A stretch of DNA of 64,000 nucleotides from Kitasatospora phosalacinea (GTDB taxonomy: Bacteria > Actinomycetota > Actinomycetes > Streptomycetales > Streptomycetaceae): the NCBI RefSeq assembly GCF_000717185.1, contig NZ_JNYE01000011.1, forward strand, positions 33,564 to 97,563. Reading direction: 5' to 3'. The notes under the pieces are model-generated. The model ran no database searches and was not told where the DNA came from. It saw only the letters and a list, made by a program, of their open reading frames with translations. This document shows positions 51,615 through 59,262 of this stretch, in pieces. The stretch's first letter is position 1; each line of letters starts with the position of its first letter. A program made the translations under genes and the position numbers.

Positions 51615-52202
51615 ATGGAGATAGCAAGGCTGGTTCTCGACTACCTGCGGGTGCTTCTGTGGCCTCTGGTGGTCTTGCTTGGGGTCTGGATCGTCAGGAG
51701 GCAGATTCCTGAGATAGCGTCACGCGTGACGCGGCTGGAGACACCTGTTGGCACGGTGGAACTAGAAGCGCGAAAGGTGAACGAGGCGGCTGAGGCAGTC
51801 GCTCAACAGTCACTAGTGGTGCCGGAGCCACTTCCTGAGCCGGCGCCGATTACTGCCGAGCAACTGCTGACAGAGGCAAGGGACTTGGTAGGACCCTCAC
51901 CCGATGCGGCCGTGCTGATCGCGTGGCGAGCGGTAGACCAGCGATTCCAGCAGCTGATGCGTGAGATTCATGGCTCTGACGTGCGCTACGTGAACCCGCG
52001 CAAGGCACTAGATGACTTGGTGCCACTTGGAATGAGCGCTGACGCCGCAGCTCTCCTTCCCCAACTCGCGAGTGTCCGGGCGAAGGTGGCACACGAGGCG
52101 ACCAGTCTCACGCCGGCGACAGCGTTGGGGTACATCGAATCCTGCGAGATCATTCTGCAGCAACTCAATGGCCTGGACCTTCCTGGCGACAGGACCGCAT
52201 AG
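51615..52202 (+). CDS. Membrane-anchored DUF4145/HEPN-like protein
   Basis: 195 residues from ATG 51615. An N-terminal span (YLRVLLWPLVVLLGVWIVRR) and linker are followed by a helical domain with AVLIAWRAVDQRFQQLMREI and LASVRAKVAHEATSLTPATA. The R-x4-H in VRAKVAHE matches the HEPN/DUF4145 signature. It is divergent from the terminase operon on the plus strand. HEPN domains with membrane anchors occur in defence and toxin systems, so a superinfection role is plausible but not shown. Confidence 0.7.
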   Translation: MEIARLVLDYLRVLLWPLVVLLGVWIVRRQIPEIASRVTRLETPVGTVELEARKVNEAAEAVAQQSLVVPEPLPEPAPITAEQLLTEARDLVGPSPDAAVLIAWRAVDQRFQQLMREIHGSDVRYVNPRKALDDLVPLGMSADAAALLPQLASVRAKVAHEATSLTPATALGYIESCEIILQQLNGLDLPGDRTA

Positions 52203-52215
52203 CTGCAACGCGAAT

Positions 52216-52246
52216 CGGCCCGTCACCGGAGGAAGGTGATGGGCCG
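52216..52246 (+). terminator. Hairpin after the HEPN-like gene
   Basis: CGGCCCGTCACC (52216-52227) pairs with GGTGATGGGCCG (52235-52246) with one G-T pair, 14 bp after the stop. The remaining gap to 52387 shows no gene. Confidence 0.7.
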
Positions 52247-52387
52247 TAGGTCTGGAGGGAGTTCCGGGCACGCCGGAAGCACCTCCAACTATAGGTCACG
52301 AAGTGGTAACGAGACAACCCTCGGGGCCTGAGCCGTTCGTGTGAACTTTGGCTTGCTTTGGACGTCGCGCTGGTCACGCAGTGGGGC

Positions 52388-52744
52388 ATGTTGGACATTT
52401 CTGGCATGGGAGAAGGTCTCTGTGCCGGCGCGAGGCGACGTTGGCGGTCGAGGGTCAACTATCCGATGTTGTACTGGCTCACAACCAAGGGGCCCCTCGT
52501 CTCCCTCGGTGTGTGTTTGGTCGTGCTCGGCGTCACGTGGAAGCTGACATCTTTCGTTCAAACGTTCGAGTCGGCTCTCGGCTTCGCCACACCGTTTGCG
52601 GCCTGTGGGTGGCGTGTCATCTTCCTCTGCGCCGCAGCGGTGATCGGCTGGGGGATCATTCCTGCTTTCATCGGCGCCGTGGCTGGAATCGCGGCCACTC
52701 AGAAGCTCTCCAATCTGTACAACCAGGACAAGGTGGATCTCTAG
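52388..52744 (+). CDS. Small two-span membrane protein
   Basis: About 118 residues from ATG 52388; later starts such as ATG 52466 are possible. Two hydrophobic segments: GPLVSLGVCLVVLGVTWKL and IFLCAAAVIGWGIIPAFIG, with a short extracytoplasmic loop and the tail ATQKLSNLYNQDKVDL. Less GC-rich than the phage backbone. The next gene starts directly after its stop. Function unknown. Confidence 0.55.
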   Translation: MLDISGMGEGLCAGARRRWRSRVNYPMLYWLTTKGPLVSLGVCLVVLGVTWKLTSFVQTFESALGFATPFAACGWRVIFLCAAAVIGWGIIPAFIGAVAGIAATQKLSNLYNQDKVDL

Positions 52745-53020
52745 ATGACCCGCCGACGAGCGATCATCCCCCTGCTTTCTGATCTTGAGAACCAAGGTGC
52801 GCAGCGCCAGAGAAAGATCGTGCAGCGCTTCCGCGCATGTCACCGCACCTTTGCTCGCGACCGGAGTCAAGATCACTTTGAAAAGCTCTTCCAGAACTTC
52901 CGCTGTAGTTCGCCAGTTCCGTCCCTGCCTAGGCCTGAGTGGGAAGCACTGAAGGCATCCCTTAAGTACATGCACAGAGTCCACAAGGCAGGCGGCAAGT
53001 GCTGCCTGTTTTGTCCCTAG
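52745..53020 (+). CDS. Small basic protein of unknown function
   Basis: 91 residues. ATG 52745 is adjacent to the stop of the membrane gene, suggesting one transcript. Helical and basic (RQRKIVQRFRACHRTFARDR; LKASLKYMHRVHKAGGKC) with four Cys, ending CCLFCP. No family recognised. Together with its neighbours it forms a short plus-strand accessory unit between late and early regions. Confidence 0.5.
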   Translation: MTRRRAIIPLLSDLENQGAQRQRKIVQRFRACHRTFARDRSQDHFEKLFQNFRCSSPVPSLPRPEWEALKASLKYMHRVHKAGGKCCLFCP

Positions 53021-53032
53021 GCGTAGGGGAAG

Positions 53033-53320
53033 ATGCAACATAGCGTTTGGAGCGTGAGCAAAGTGAGGCGTGGCAAGAGGGGCGATCCGCCCACGCTGGC
53101 ACAGACGACGCGTAGGCTTCTTGCGCGTTCGTTTCCCGGGGCATGTCCAGAACAGCTTGACCAGGCAGCAGCGCTGCTCGCGGACGACATCAGGCGTGGC
53201 TTCGAAGATGGTCCAGAGGAGCCTGAGCGGGACGACCTCACTGGTGAAGAACGAGACCGAGTGGCGAAGCTGAGGCACATTCTCGGAACAGAGCAGTCCT
53301 CGCCCGAGGTCGGGAAGTAG
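53033..53320 (+). CDS. Small acidic-tailed protein of unknown function
   Basis: 95 residues from ATG 53033; a GTG at 53054 is possible. TTRRLLARSFPGACPEQLDQ, AAALLADDIRRGFEDGP and a charged C-terminus. Compact helical protein, third gene of the plus-strand accessory unit. Function unknown. Confidence 0.5.
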   Translation: MQHSVWSVSKVRRGKRGDPPTLAQTTRRLLARSFPGACPEQLDQAAALLADDIRRGFEDGPEEPERDDLTGEERDRVAKLRHILGTEQSSPEVGK

Positions 53321-53354
53321 TCCGGCGCGACGTGGCGACTTCCCCGGCCGGCAG

Positions 53355-53384
53355 CCGGGCCCAAGCAATGCGCCTGGGCCCCGG
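53355..53384. terminator. Hairpin between convergent accessory and early operons
   Basis: CCGGGCCCA (53355-53363) can pair with TGGGCCCCGG (53375-53384) with one bulged base. It separates the plus-strand unit (ends 53320) from the leftward early operon (ends 53407). Confidence 0.65.
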
Positions 53385-53406
53385 TTGGTGGCCACTTTCG
53401 GCTCGC

Positions 53407-54243
53407 TCACGCCGCACGGCCTGCGGCGGGCGGGTTGTCGAGGTCCGCGAGCAGCGCGACGAGTTCGGCGCCTTGCCACGTGCGTCGCTTGTTCTCGTTG
53501 GTGTCGGTGGGGGCGGGGCAGGTCGGTCCGGTGGCGCAGGTGACCTGTGGGGTGTGGTCGGGGTCGGTGTGCAGGGTGAGCTCGCCCGCGCACCACGGGC
53601 ACGGCCGGCCGATGGCGGTCGAGCGGGCGTCGAGCTGCAGGGCGGCGAGCAGGAAGCGCTCGCACTGCCCGGCCACCCGCACGGCCTCGTGCCGCAGGTG
53701 CTCAGGCAGCACGCCGAACAGAGCGGGCCCGCGGCTGTAGGCGCCGGCGTGCTGCTCCGGGTCGGTGTCCTCGTCGAGCAGCCGGCCCTCGACCCACACC
53801 GCGGCCCAGTGCAGGCCGTGCCGGCGGCTGCCCGGGTCGGTGAGGCTGCGGAAGGTCCAGCGGCGCGGGTCGTCGGCGTCGACCTCGTCGAGGGTGCGGC
53901 CGGCGGGCCGGCCCGGGGCGGCGGTGCGGCGGGCCCCGATGGGGCGCTGCACGGCGGCAGCGAGCGTGTCCGCCAGGTCGAACAGCAGCGTCTCGACGCG
54001 CACGGCGGCGTCGAGCGCGTCGAGGTTCGCCGGCGCGGGGTGCTGGCGCAGGGTGAGCGGCACCCGGTCGGCGACGAGCAGCTCGACCTCGTCGGCGGCC
54101 TGCCGGGCGAGGTGGGTGGACAGCTGGGCGGGTGGCCACTCCGGGGTGGGCGGGGTCTCGATGGCGACGAGCAGCGCGCCCCAGGAATTGCGCACGGTGC
54201 GCAGCTGCTCGACCGCTCGGCGGACGCGGGCGGAAGGGTGCAC
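53407..54243 (-). CDS. Phage protein with zinc-ribbon-like C-terminus
   Basis: 278 residues from GTG 54243. An N-terminal helical domain (ARVRRAVEQLRTVRNSWGAL; ALDAAVRVETLLFDLADTLA) and a C-terminal CPWCAGELTLH ... CATGPTCPAP segment that can form a zinc ribbon. It resembles large hypothetical proteins at the distal end of early operons in Streptomyces phages. No function can be assigned. A hairpin (54284-54322) lies upstream, so it may have its own transcript. Confidence 0.6.
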   Translation of the reverse strand: MHPSARVRRAVEQLRTVRNSWGALLVAIETPPTPEWPPAQLSTHLARQAADEVELLVADRVPLTLRQHPAPANLDALDAAVRVETLLFDLADTLAAAVQRPIGARRTAAPGRPAGRTLDEVDADDPRRWTFRSLTDPGSRRHGLHWAAVWVEGRLLDEDTDPEQHAGAYSRGPALFGVLPEHLRHEAVRVAGQCERFLLAALQLDARSTAIGRPCPWCAGELTLHTDPDHTPQVTCATGPTCPAPTDTNENKRRTWQGAELVALLADLDNPPAAGRAA

Positions 54244-54328
54244 GGTTGCTCTCCAAAGTCCTTGTGCGGATGGTGAGTTGGTGGCCCGAGCGCCCCTCTG
54301 TCGAGGTACGGGGGCGCCCGGGCCGGTC

Positions 54329-54772
54329 TCAGGGGGCCGGAACCGATGTGGTGTTGGCGGTGTTCACCACCACGTCCGCCAGGTGTCGGCGGGTGACGGG
54401 GTCGAGGCGGGCGGCGGCGCGGGCGACGGTCCAGCCGTCGAGCAGCTGCGCGGCGAGCAGCTGCTCGTACTGCTGCGGGTCGGTCGGGACCTGCTCGGCG
54501 CGCACGCGGGCGAGCTCGGCCTCGACGGCGCGCCCGTGCTGCGCCCGCACCAGCGCCCGCCGTAGCGCCCGAAGTCGCTGGGCGGCAGTGCGCCTGAGCC
54601 GCATGTGTAGGTCGCTCCACTGCTCGCACCACCGGCGGTAGCGGTCCATGTCGCGGACGGCCTCGCGCAGCAGGTCGGCCTCGATGGGCAGCAGCGGGCC
54701 GCGCTCGGCCTGTGCGACCAGGAACAGCAGGGCCTCGACGTCCGGCCGGGTGCCGGGGGTGGGGGCGCTCAC
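54329..54772 (-). CDS. Early phage protein, helical, unknown
   Basis: 147 residues from GTG 54772 (GTGA overlap with the previous gene). ALLFLVAQAERGPLLPIEAD, LLREAVRDMDRYRRWCEQWS and DGWTVARAAARLDPVTRRHL. All-helical and basic in the middle. It belongs to the coupled early operon. No family recognised. Confidence 0.55.
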   Translation of the reverse strand: MSAPTPGTRPDVEALLFLVAQAERGPLLPIEADLLREAVRDMDRYRRWCEQWSDLHMRLRRTAAQRLRALRRALVRAQHGRAVEAELARVRAEQVPTDPQQYEQLLAAQLLDGWTVARAAARLDPVTRRHLADVVVNTANTTSVPAP

Positions 54773-54981
54773 TGGGCGTCCCGCGGGTCGAGGACGTACT
54801 CGACGACGAGCGCGCCCGCGGCGTCGACCGTCACGGCGGCGTCGGCGGCCGGGCGGCTCGCGGCGCGCAGCTCGGCGCGCACGGTGTCGAGCGTCTCGGC
54901 CACGACGTGAAGGGGGGACGGTGCGGGCAGGACCCGCGCGGCGCGGGTCTCGTGCACGAGCACGCGAGGGGGGAGGGACAC
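54769..54981 (-). CDS. Small early phage protein, unknown
   Basis: 70 residues from GTG 54981 (GAAAGG upstream): PRVLVHETRAARVLPAPSPL, LDTVRAELRAASRPAADAAV, then GALVVEYVLDPRDAQ. It overlaps the following gene by four bases. Upstream 54982-55058 shows nothing clear. Confidence 0.5.
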   Translation of the reverse strand: MSLPPRVLVHETRAARVLPAPSPLHVVAETLDTVRAELRAASRPAADAAVTVDAAGALVVEYVLDPRDAQ

Positions 54982-55058
54982 GGGGTGTGACCTTTCGGAA
55001 GGGTGGGCGCGGACACCCGCGCGCATGGGGGGCGCATCGACCGGTCGCGGCGTGGAAA

Positions 55059-55505
55059 TCAACGAATTCCCTTACCGCGAGCGACAGTTCGGGCTCGCGG
55101 GTTGCCCCCGTCGCGGGGCACGGGAGGCTGCACCATGACGGCCGCGACGGCGTCGAGCTGGCGCTCGCGCTCGGCGGCCTGCCGGCGGTCGGCCTGCTCG
55201 GCGAGCCGCTCGGCCTCGACCTGCCGGGCGGTCTCAACGAGGGACTGCTCGGCGGCGCGGCGCCCCCGGAGGATCGCGGGCCCGTCGAGGCGCTGCAGCA
55301 GGCGCCACGCGCCCCCGCCGCGGTGTTCCTCGATCAGGACGACCGCGCCAGCGTCGGCGAGCTGCCGGGCGACGCGCAGGCAGCGGCGCCGGTCGGGCGA
55401 GCTGAACAGCACCGGCCGGGGGCCGGCCGGCCACGTCGCGGTGATCCGGTGGTCCCGCTGGTTGCCGGTGTCGCGGGGGCGGTTGCTGCGGCGGTAGGCG
55501 CTCAT
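55059..55505 (-). CDS. Early phage protein with coiled-coil C-terminus
   Basis: 148 residues from ATG 55505 (ATGA overlap). The N-terminal half is alpha/beta (GPRPVLFSSPDRRRCLRVAR; LADAGAVVLIEEHRGGGAW) and the C-terminal half a charged coiled coil (QVEAERLAEQADRRQAAERE). Function unknown. Confidence 0.55.
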   Translation of the reverse strand: MSAYRRSNRPRDTGNQRDHRITATWPAGPRPVLFSSPDRRRCLRVARQLADAGAVVLIEEHRGGGAWRLLQRLDGPAILRGRRAAEQSLVETARQVEAERLAEQADRRQAAERERQLDAVAAVMVQPPVPRDGGNPRARTVARGKGIR

Positions 55506-56182
55506 GCGGCACGCTCCGCACCCGCGGCGCGCTCGGCCGCCTCGATCCGGCACGGGTGGGCGGTGGTGCGCCGGTGCCAAGTTCCGGCGCGGTTGGTGCG
55601 CGAGTAGGTGCGCCGCCGGCAGGGTTCGCCCGCCCGCGCGCGGCACCACTCACACGCCACGGTGAGCGCGTCCGGCCGGCCCGCCGCGGCGGCGGCCTCC
55701 CGGGCGGCCCGCACCGGCCGGTACGGGGCGAGCGCGTCCGCAGCGGCCGGCGGCAGCATTCGACCGGCGAGCAGGCCGGCGACGCTCGGGTGCGGCCCGC
55801 CGGTCAACTGACGCGACGTCGACGGCGCGGTCTGCCCGGTGGCAACCGCGGTGCGCTGCGCCAAGATCGCGGCCCGGTAGCCGTCGACGTCGTCCGGGTC
55901 GATGGCCGGCGCCGGGTCGGTGTGCCGCTCCATCAGGGCGCGGCGGTGCGCGGCCCAGGGGCGGGCGACATCGACGGGAAGGATCGGGAACGGCGAGGTG
56001 GTGATGTGGGTTCGGGCGGTCGCCGCGGCATCCCACCCGCCCGGGGCGGTCGCGGGGACGTCACGCAACAGCTCACACCAGGTGGACAGTTGGCCGGCCG
56101 CTTCCGCGGGGTCGAGCTGGGCGGCGCGCGGGTCAAGGCGGCCCACGTAGGCGAGCAGCGCGGCGCACTCGTCGGGGGTCAT
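55502..56182 (-). CDS. Early phage protein with zinc-finger motif
   Basis: 226 residues from ATG 56182 (ATGA overlap). The N-terminal part, with LDPAEAAGQLSTWCELLRDV, resembles phage replication-accessory proteins. The C-terminus carries a Cys/His cluster, VACEWCRARAGEPCRRRTYS then GTWHRRTTAHPCR, typical of the short zinc fingers found in actinobacterial phages and integrative elements. Likely nucleic-acid binding. It directly follows the initiator-like gene. Confidence 0.65.
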   Translation of the reverse strand: MTPDECAALLAYVGRLDPRAAQLDPAEAAGQLSTWCELLRDVPATAPGGWDAAATARTHITTSPFPILPVDVARPWAAHRRALMERHTDPAPAIDPDDVDGYRAAILAQRTAVATGQTAPSTSRQLTGGPHPSVAGLLAGRMLPPAAADALAPYRPVRAAREAAAAAGRPDALTVACEWCRARAGEPCRRRTYSRTNRAGTWHRRTTAHPCRIEAAERAAGAERAA

Positions 56183-57108
56183 GCGGTGCCCTCCTGGTTG
56201 CTGGTGGTGTTCATCTGGTCGAGGGCGGCCTGCAGGGCGGCGGCGTGCTGCTCGGCGCGGGTGGGGCCGCCGGTGGGCACGGCCTGCAGGCGGCGGCCGG
56301 CGGGAGGCTGCTCGGGCCTCTCCCTGGTGATCCACTGCTGCCAGTCGAGCCGCCACTGCTGCACGGTCCGAGCAGGTCCCGCACCCCGGTAGGTGCGCCA
56401 CTTCGCGGTGGCGGCGTCCATGCCGTCGAGGCCGAGCCGCTGCAGGTTCCCGGACGCCGCGGCCCAGGCGAGCAGCGCGTCGTCGGGCTCCCAGTCGGCG
56501 GGCAGAGCGCAGAGAGAGCTCGTCGAGCGCAGCCCCCTACGGTCTGCACTCTCACTACTGCCCCCGCCACCCTCACCGGGTCGGGTCGGGTCGGGCCGGG
56601 ACCACCCGGACGCCCCCGCCCCGTCCGGGCCGGACGCGGGCCCCTGGCCTGCGCTTTCGCCAGAATTCGGGGAGGAATCCGGGCCGGAATCGTCTCTGTC
56701 CGTGGCCGGATCGGCGCCGAACGGCGGTGGATCGGCCGGCTGTTCGCGGCGCGTCCGCTGCGTTTTGCGTCCGGTTCGCTTGCGGTCGGCTTCCCGCTGC
56801 CGGGTGCCCTCGACGCTCGCCCGGGACGGGTTGTAGCGCAGGAAGTCGTGCATCAGGAAGTCGCCCGCGGGCACGACCGGGCAGCGCGGGCAGGTGTGTT
56901 CGGCCGCGTGCCACAGGCCGGCCCGCACGAGCCGCGCGGCCTGTGGAGCCGTGCCGAACATGCCGGCGATCACGCCGGGGATACGGCCCTCGGTCAGGTG
57001 TTGGGCGGCGTAGGCGCCGCAGCGCAGCCACAGGCCCAACGCGGCGTTGCCCGCGGTGATCACCTTCGGGTGTGAGTAGGCGGTGTCGTCGATCTTGAAC
57101 CACGTCAC
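56179..57108 (-). CDS. Replication initiator / replisome organizer-like protein
   Basis: 309 residues from GTG 57108. The N-terminal domain begins TWFKIDDTAYSHPKVITAGN, followed by LWLRCGAYAAQHLTEGRIPG and PRCPVVPAGDFLMHDFLRYN, the winged-helix start common to phage replication proteins. A long disordered linker (Ser/Pro/Asp-rich) leads to a C-terminal helical region with WRTYRGAGPARTVQQWRLDW that resembles DnaD-like tails. No phage helicase, primase or polymerase is seen, so it probably recruits host replication proteins to the phage origin. Confidence 0.7.
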   Translation of the reverse strand: MTWFKIDDTAYSHPKVITAGNAALGLWLRCGAYAAQHLTEGRIPGVIAGMFGTAPQAARLVRAGLWHAAEHTCPRCPVVPAGDFLMHDFLRYNPSRASVEGTRQREADRKRTGRKTQRTRREQPADPPPFGADPATDRDDSGPDSSPNSGESAGQGPASGPDGAGASGWSRPDPTRPGEGGGGSSESADRRGLRSTSSLCALPADWEPDDALLAWAAASGNLQRLGLDGMDAATAKWRTYRGAGPARTVQQWRLDWQQWITRERPEQPPAGRRLQAVPTGGPTRAEQHAAALQAALDQMNTTSNQEGTA

Positions 57109-57254
57109 GGCTCGTCTGTCCTTAGTGGGGTGCTGGGTGGTTCGGGGTGGCCGGCGACGGTGGCGGGGGAGTGCCGGTCGCAGCGGGGGCCGCACGGGTA
57201 CGGGCGGGCGGGTCGGCCGCACGGCATGCGGCCGGCGGCGCGCAGCGGGCTCAC
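57105..57254 (-). CDS. 49-residue Cys-rich early protein
   Basis: GTG 57254 overlaps the previous stop, and the stop overlaps the initiator start. MPCGRPARPYPCGPRCDRHS is a compact C-x8-C-x3-C-x2-H pattern of tiny zinc-binding proteins that recur in Streptomyces phage early operons. Function unknown; DNA or protein binding is possible. Confidence 0.6.
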   Translation of the reverse strand: MSPLRAAGRMPCGRPARPYPCGPRCDRHSPATVAGHPEPPSTPLRTDEP

Positions 57255-57439
57255 CCGTCGGTGCCGAGTCCGTCGAGCTGACCGGGCCCGGGGGCCGGCC
57301 GGTCCTCGACGACCGGCCGCGGCCGGCGGCGCCGCCGGCGAACCGGGACGGTGCGGGTCGGGTACGGGTGCGCGCTGCCGTCGATGGTGAGCTGCAGCGG
57401 CACCTCGACGACGTCCTCGACGGCGGTCGGGCTCCTCAC
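57251..57439 (-). CDS. 62-residue early protein with Arg-rich patch
   Basis: From GTG 57439, coupled on both sides by four-base overlaps. VEVPLQLTIDGSAHPYPTRT resembles a beta-hairpin, followed by PVRRRRRRPRPV. Unknown function; the Arg patch suggests nucleic-acid contact. Confidence 0.5.
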   Translation of the reverse strand: MRSPTAVEDVVEVPLQLTIDGSAHPYPTRTVPVRRRRRRPRPVVEDRPAPGPGQLDGLGTDG

Positions 57440-57627
57440 GCGACCGCCCTCGACAACTCGCCGCCGGCCCGCCGCCGCCCGACACGGGCGATCAGGTCGA
57501 GGTACCACCGCGGTTCGCCGGCAGCCTGCGCCGCCCGCCACGCCCGCCGGACGTCCTCGACGTCCACGGCCGCGACCGCGGCGGCCAGGTGCAGCCCGCG
57601 CCCGGGTGCCTGCTGGTGGGTGTTCAC
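57436..57627 (-). CDS. 63-residue early protein, unknown
   Basis: From GTG 57627. AAVAAVDVEDVRRAWRAAQA and YLDLIARVGRRRAGGELSRA form two helices. Overlaps of four bases at both ends place it firmly in the early operon. Confidence 0.5.
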   Translation of the reverse strand: MNTHQQAPGRGLHLAAAVAAVDVEDVRRAWRAAQAAGEPRWYLDLIARVGRRRAGGELSRAVA

Positions 57628-58055
57628 GGCCGCACCTGCCGCTCGGCCGCCCGGCGCCCGGCCACGGTTTCGAGGGCCAGCTCGCCAAGCTGCTCGCCAA
57701 GGTCCAGCGCGCGGCGGTAGGTGAGATCAACGGCGAGCAGCTCGTCGAGGGCCGGCAGCAGGCCGGCCACCCCGGACCGGGCCCGGTGCAGGGAGGCCCG
57801 CAGCGAGCGGCGGATGCGCTCCCGGACAGCGTCCCGGGCGCCCCGGGCGTGGTCGACCACGTGATCGGGGGCGTCCGGGTCGGCCGCCCGGGATCGGGCG
57901 TGGCCGGCCGCCGCGGCGAGCTCGCGCAGCAGCGCCGCGACGTGCTGCTCGTCCTCGACGAACGCGACCGCGACCTCGTCGAGCAGCCGCTCGGCAGCGT
58001 CGGTGACGTCGAGCCGCACCGTGTGCCGGTCCGGGTGAAGGTGGGCCCGGATCAC
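57624..58055 (-). CDS. Early phage protein, helical, unknown
   Basis: 143 residues from GTG 58055 (GTGA overlap). RLDVTDAAERLLDEVAVAFV, HVAALLRELAAAAGHARSRA and LGEQLGELALETVAGRRAAE. It is a long helical protein with no recognised motif, possibly oligomeric. Confidence 0.5.
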   Translation of the reverse strand: MIRAHLHPDRHTVRLDVTDAAERLLDEVAVAFVEDEQHVAALLRELAAAAGHARSRAADPDAPDHVVDHARGARDAVRERIRRSLRASLHRARSGVAGLLPALDELLAVDLTYRRALDLGEQLGELALETVAGRRAAERQVRP

Positions 58056-58351
58056 GAGCCACCCCCGACCACCGGCGAGCGCCGGCCGACGAACCGGGCG
58101 TAGACCCGGTGCTCGGCGGTCCGGCCGGTCTGCACGGTGCGGGCGACGGCCTGAAAGGCGCCCGCCGGCCCGTAGGCAGCCAGCTTTGCCGAGCGGATTG
58201 CCTGTGCAGCGGAGGACGCTCGGCTGATGCTGGTCGCACGCTGGACAACCGCCCACTCGCCCGGACGGTTCTGCAGTGCGCTGGCGATGCGGCCGTGCTT
58301 GGTCTCAGCAGGAGGCGGCGGGCCGAGGAACTCGACCGGTGCGGCGCTCAT
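58052..58351 (-). CDS. 99-residue early protein, unknown
   Basis: From ATG 58351 (ATGA overlap). ALQNRPGEWAVVQRATSISR then RTAEHRVYARFVGRR: a small basic alpha/beta protein that resembles short phage proteins with an RPGEWA motif. Function unknown. Confidence 0.55.
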   Translation of the reverse strand: MSAAPVEFLGPPPPAETKHGRIASALQNRPGEWAVVQRATSISRASSAAQAIRSAKLAAYGPAGAFQAVARTVQTGRTAEHRVYARFVGRRSPVVGGGS

Positions 58352-58539
58352 GCCGCGATCCGTTCGGTACGGGACCGGCGGGCCGATGCGGCGGGAGTCT
58401 GTTCGACGGCACGCTGCTCCGCCCGGGCTCGATGGATGTGCGGCGCGAGAATGCGGGCGATCAGGGACACCTGATCAGTGCTGGGATCAGGCCACGCCTG
58501 GGGCGGTGCGGACAGGTCGGCCGTAGTGGTGTTGGACAT
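58348..58539 (-). CDS. First gene of the early operon, 63 residues
   Basis: ATG 58539 is preceded by GGGGGAG. The sequence AWPDPSTDQVSLIARILAPH is followed by a basic helix, RARAEQRAVEQ. It lies just downstream of the operator/promoter region and may have a regulatory role, but no domain is recognised. Confidence 0.5.
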   Translation of the reverse strand: MSNTTTADLSAPPQAWPDPSTDQVSLIARILAPHIHRARAEQRAVEQTPAASARRSRTERIAA

Positions 58540-58553
58540 CGCTCCCCCTGCTG

Positions 58554-58666
58554 GTTCTGTTTCAGAACAGAGACAGGAGGAGCGGAGGAACCCACAGTTC
58601 AGCGCGTCGAACCTGTCTCTGTTTCGAGACAGGAGCAACGCTAGGTCGGCCGAGAGTGACCGTCAA
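58554..58666 (-). promoter_or_regulatory. Early leftward promoter with palindromic operators
   Basis: Minus strand TTGACG (58666-58661), 17-base spacer, TAGCGT (58643-58638). Just downstream is the palindrome CCTGTCTC-N6-GAGACAGG (58612-58633), overlapping the expected transcription start. A second palindrome, GTTCTG-TTT-CAGAAC, is at 58554-58568. GAGACAGGAG occurs twice (58570 and 58626), and a related GAGACAAGA is near 58728, before the divergent repressor candidate. The layout is a typical lysogeny switch; the binding protein is inferred. Confidence 0.7.
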
Positions 58667-58751
58667 CGCATATCCCGGGTGGTGAAACGGGGTGCATGTG
58701 CGCTTCAATGAGCATGTTCGCGTAACGAGACAAGAACGGGGATGAGAAACA

Positions 58752-59144
58752 ATGTGGGAGTCAACACCGTTCGCCGACCTGGTGCGCGACGCTGTCGCAG
58801 GCGAGGGCATGACGTACCGGCTGCTCGCCGAGAAGGCCATCGACCCGCAGACCCAACAGGCACTGACCCACAACACTCTGTGGAAGATCGCCCATGGTGA
58901 GGCGGTCAAAATCTCGCCCTGGATCGTCAGAGCGGTCGCCGCGGCGGTCGGCAAGAGCGAGCGCGAGGTGCAGCTCGCGGCGGCTGAGCAGTACATCGGC
59001 CTCGTCGCCGACGACCCGTTCGGGGCCAGTGACGAGCAGGCCGCCGTCGTGGTCGCGCACGTGCCCGGACTGCGCCGATCGGACATGCCGAAGGTCGAGG
59101 AACTGCTGCGTGGCTGGGCATCCGGTTCTGTATCCGGACAGTGA
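58752..59144 (+). CDS. Putative phage repressor (HTH, XRE-like)
   Basis: 130 residues from ATG 58752. FADLVRDAVAGEGMTYRLLA, EKAIDPQTQQALTHNTLWKI and AAVGKSEREVQLAAAEQYIG resemble XRE-type regulators of actinophages. It is divergent from the early operon, with operators between, the usual place of the immunity repressor. No peptidase or RecA-cleavage motif is seen, so induction would not follow the lambda CI route. Confidence 0.68.
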   Translation: MWESTPFADLVRDAVAGEGMTYRLLAEKAIDPQTQQALTHNTLWKIAHGEAVKISPWIVRAVAAAVGKSEREVQLAAAEQYIGLVADDPFGASDEQAAVVVAHVPGLRRSDMPKVEELLRGWASGSVSGQ

Positions 59145-59262
59145 CGAAGCGGTAGAGGAACAGGCGTGACCTGCGCTGTTCCCCGGGGGTACTGTGTGGC
59201 CCTCGATTCGTACACAGTTGCGAATCGAGGGCTGCGACCTGCCCGCAAGGAGGGGAACCTGC

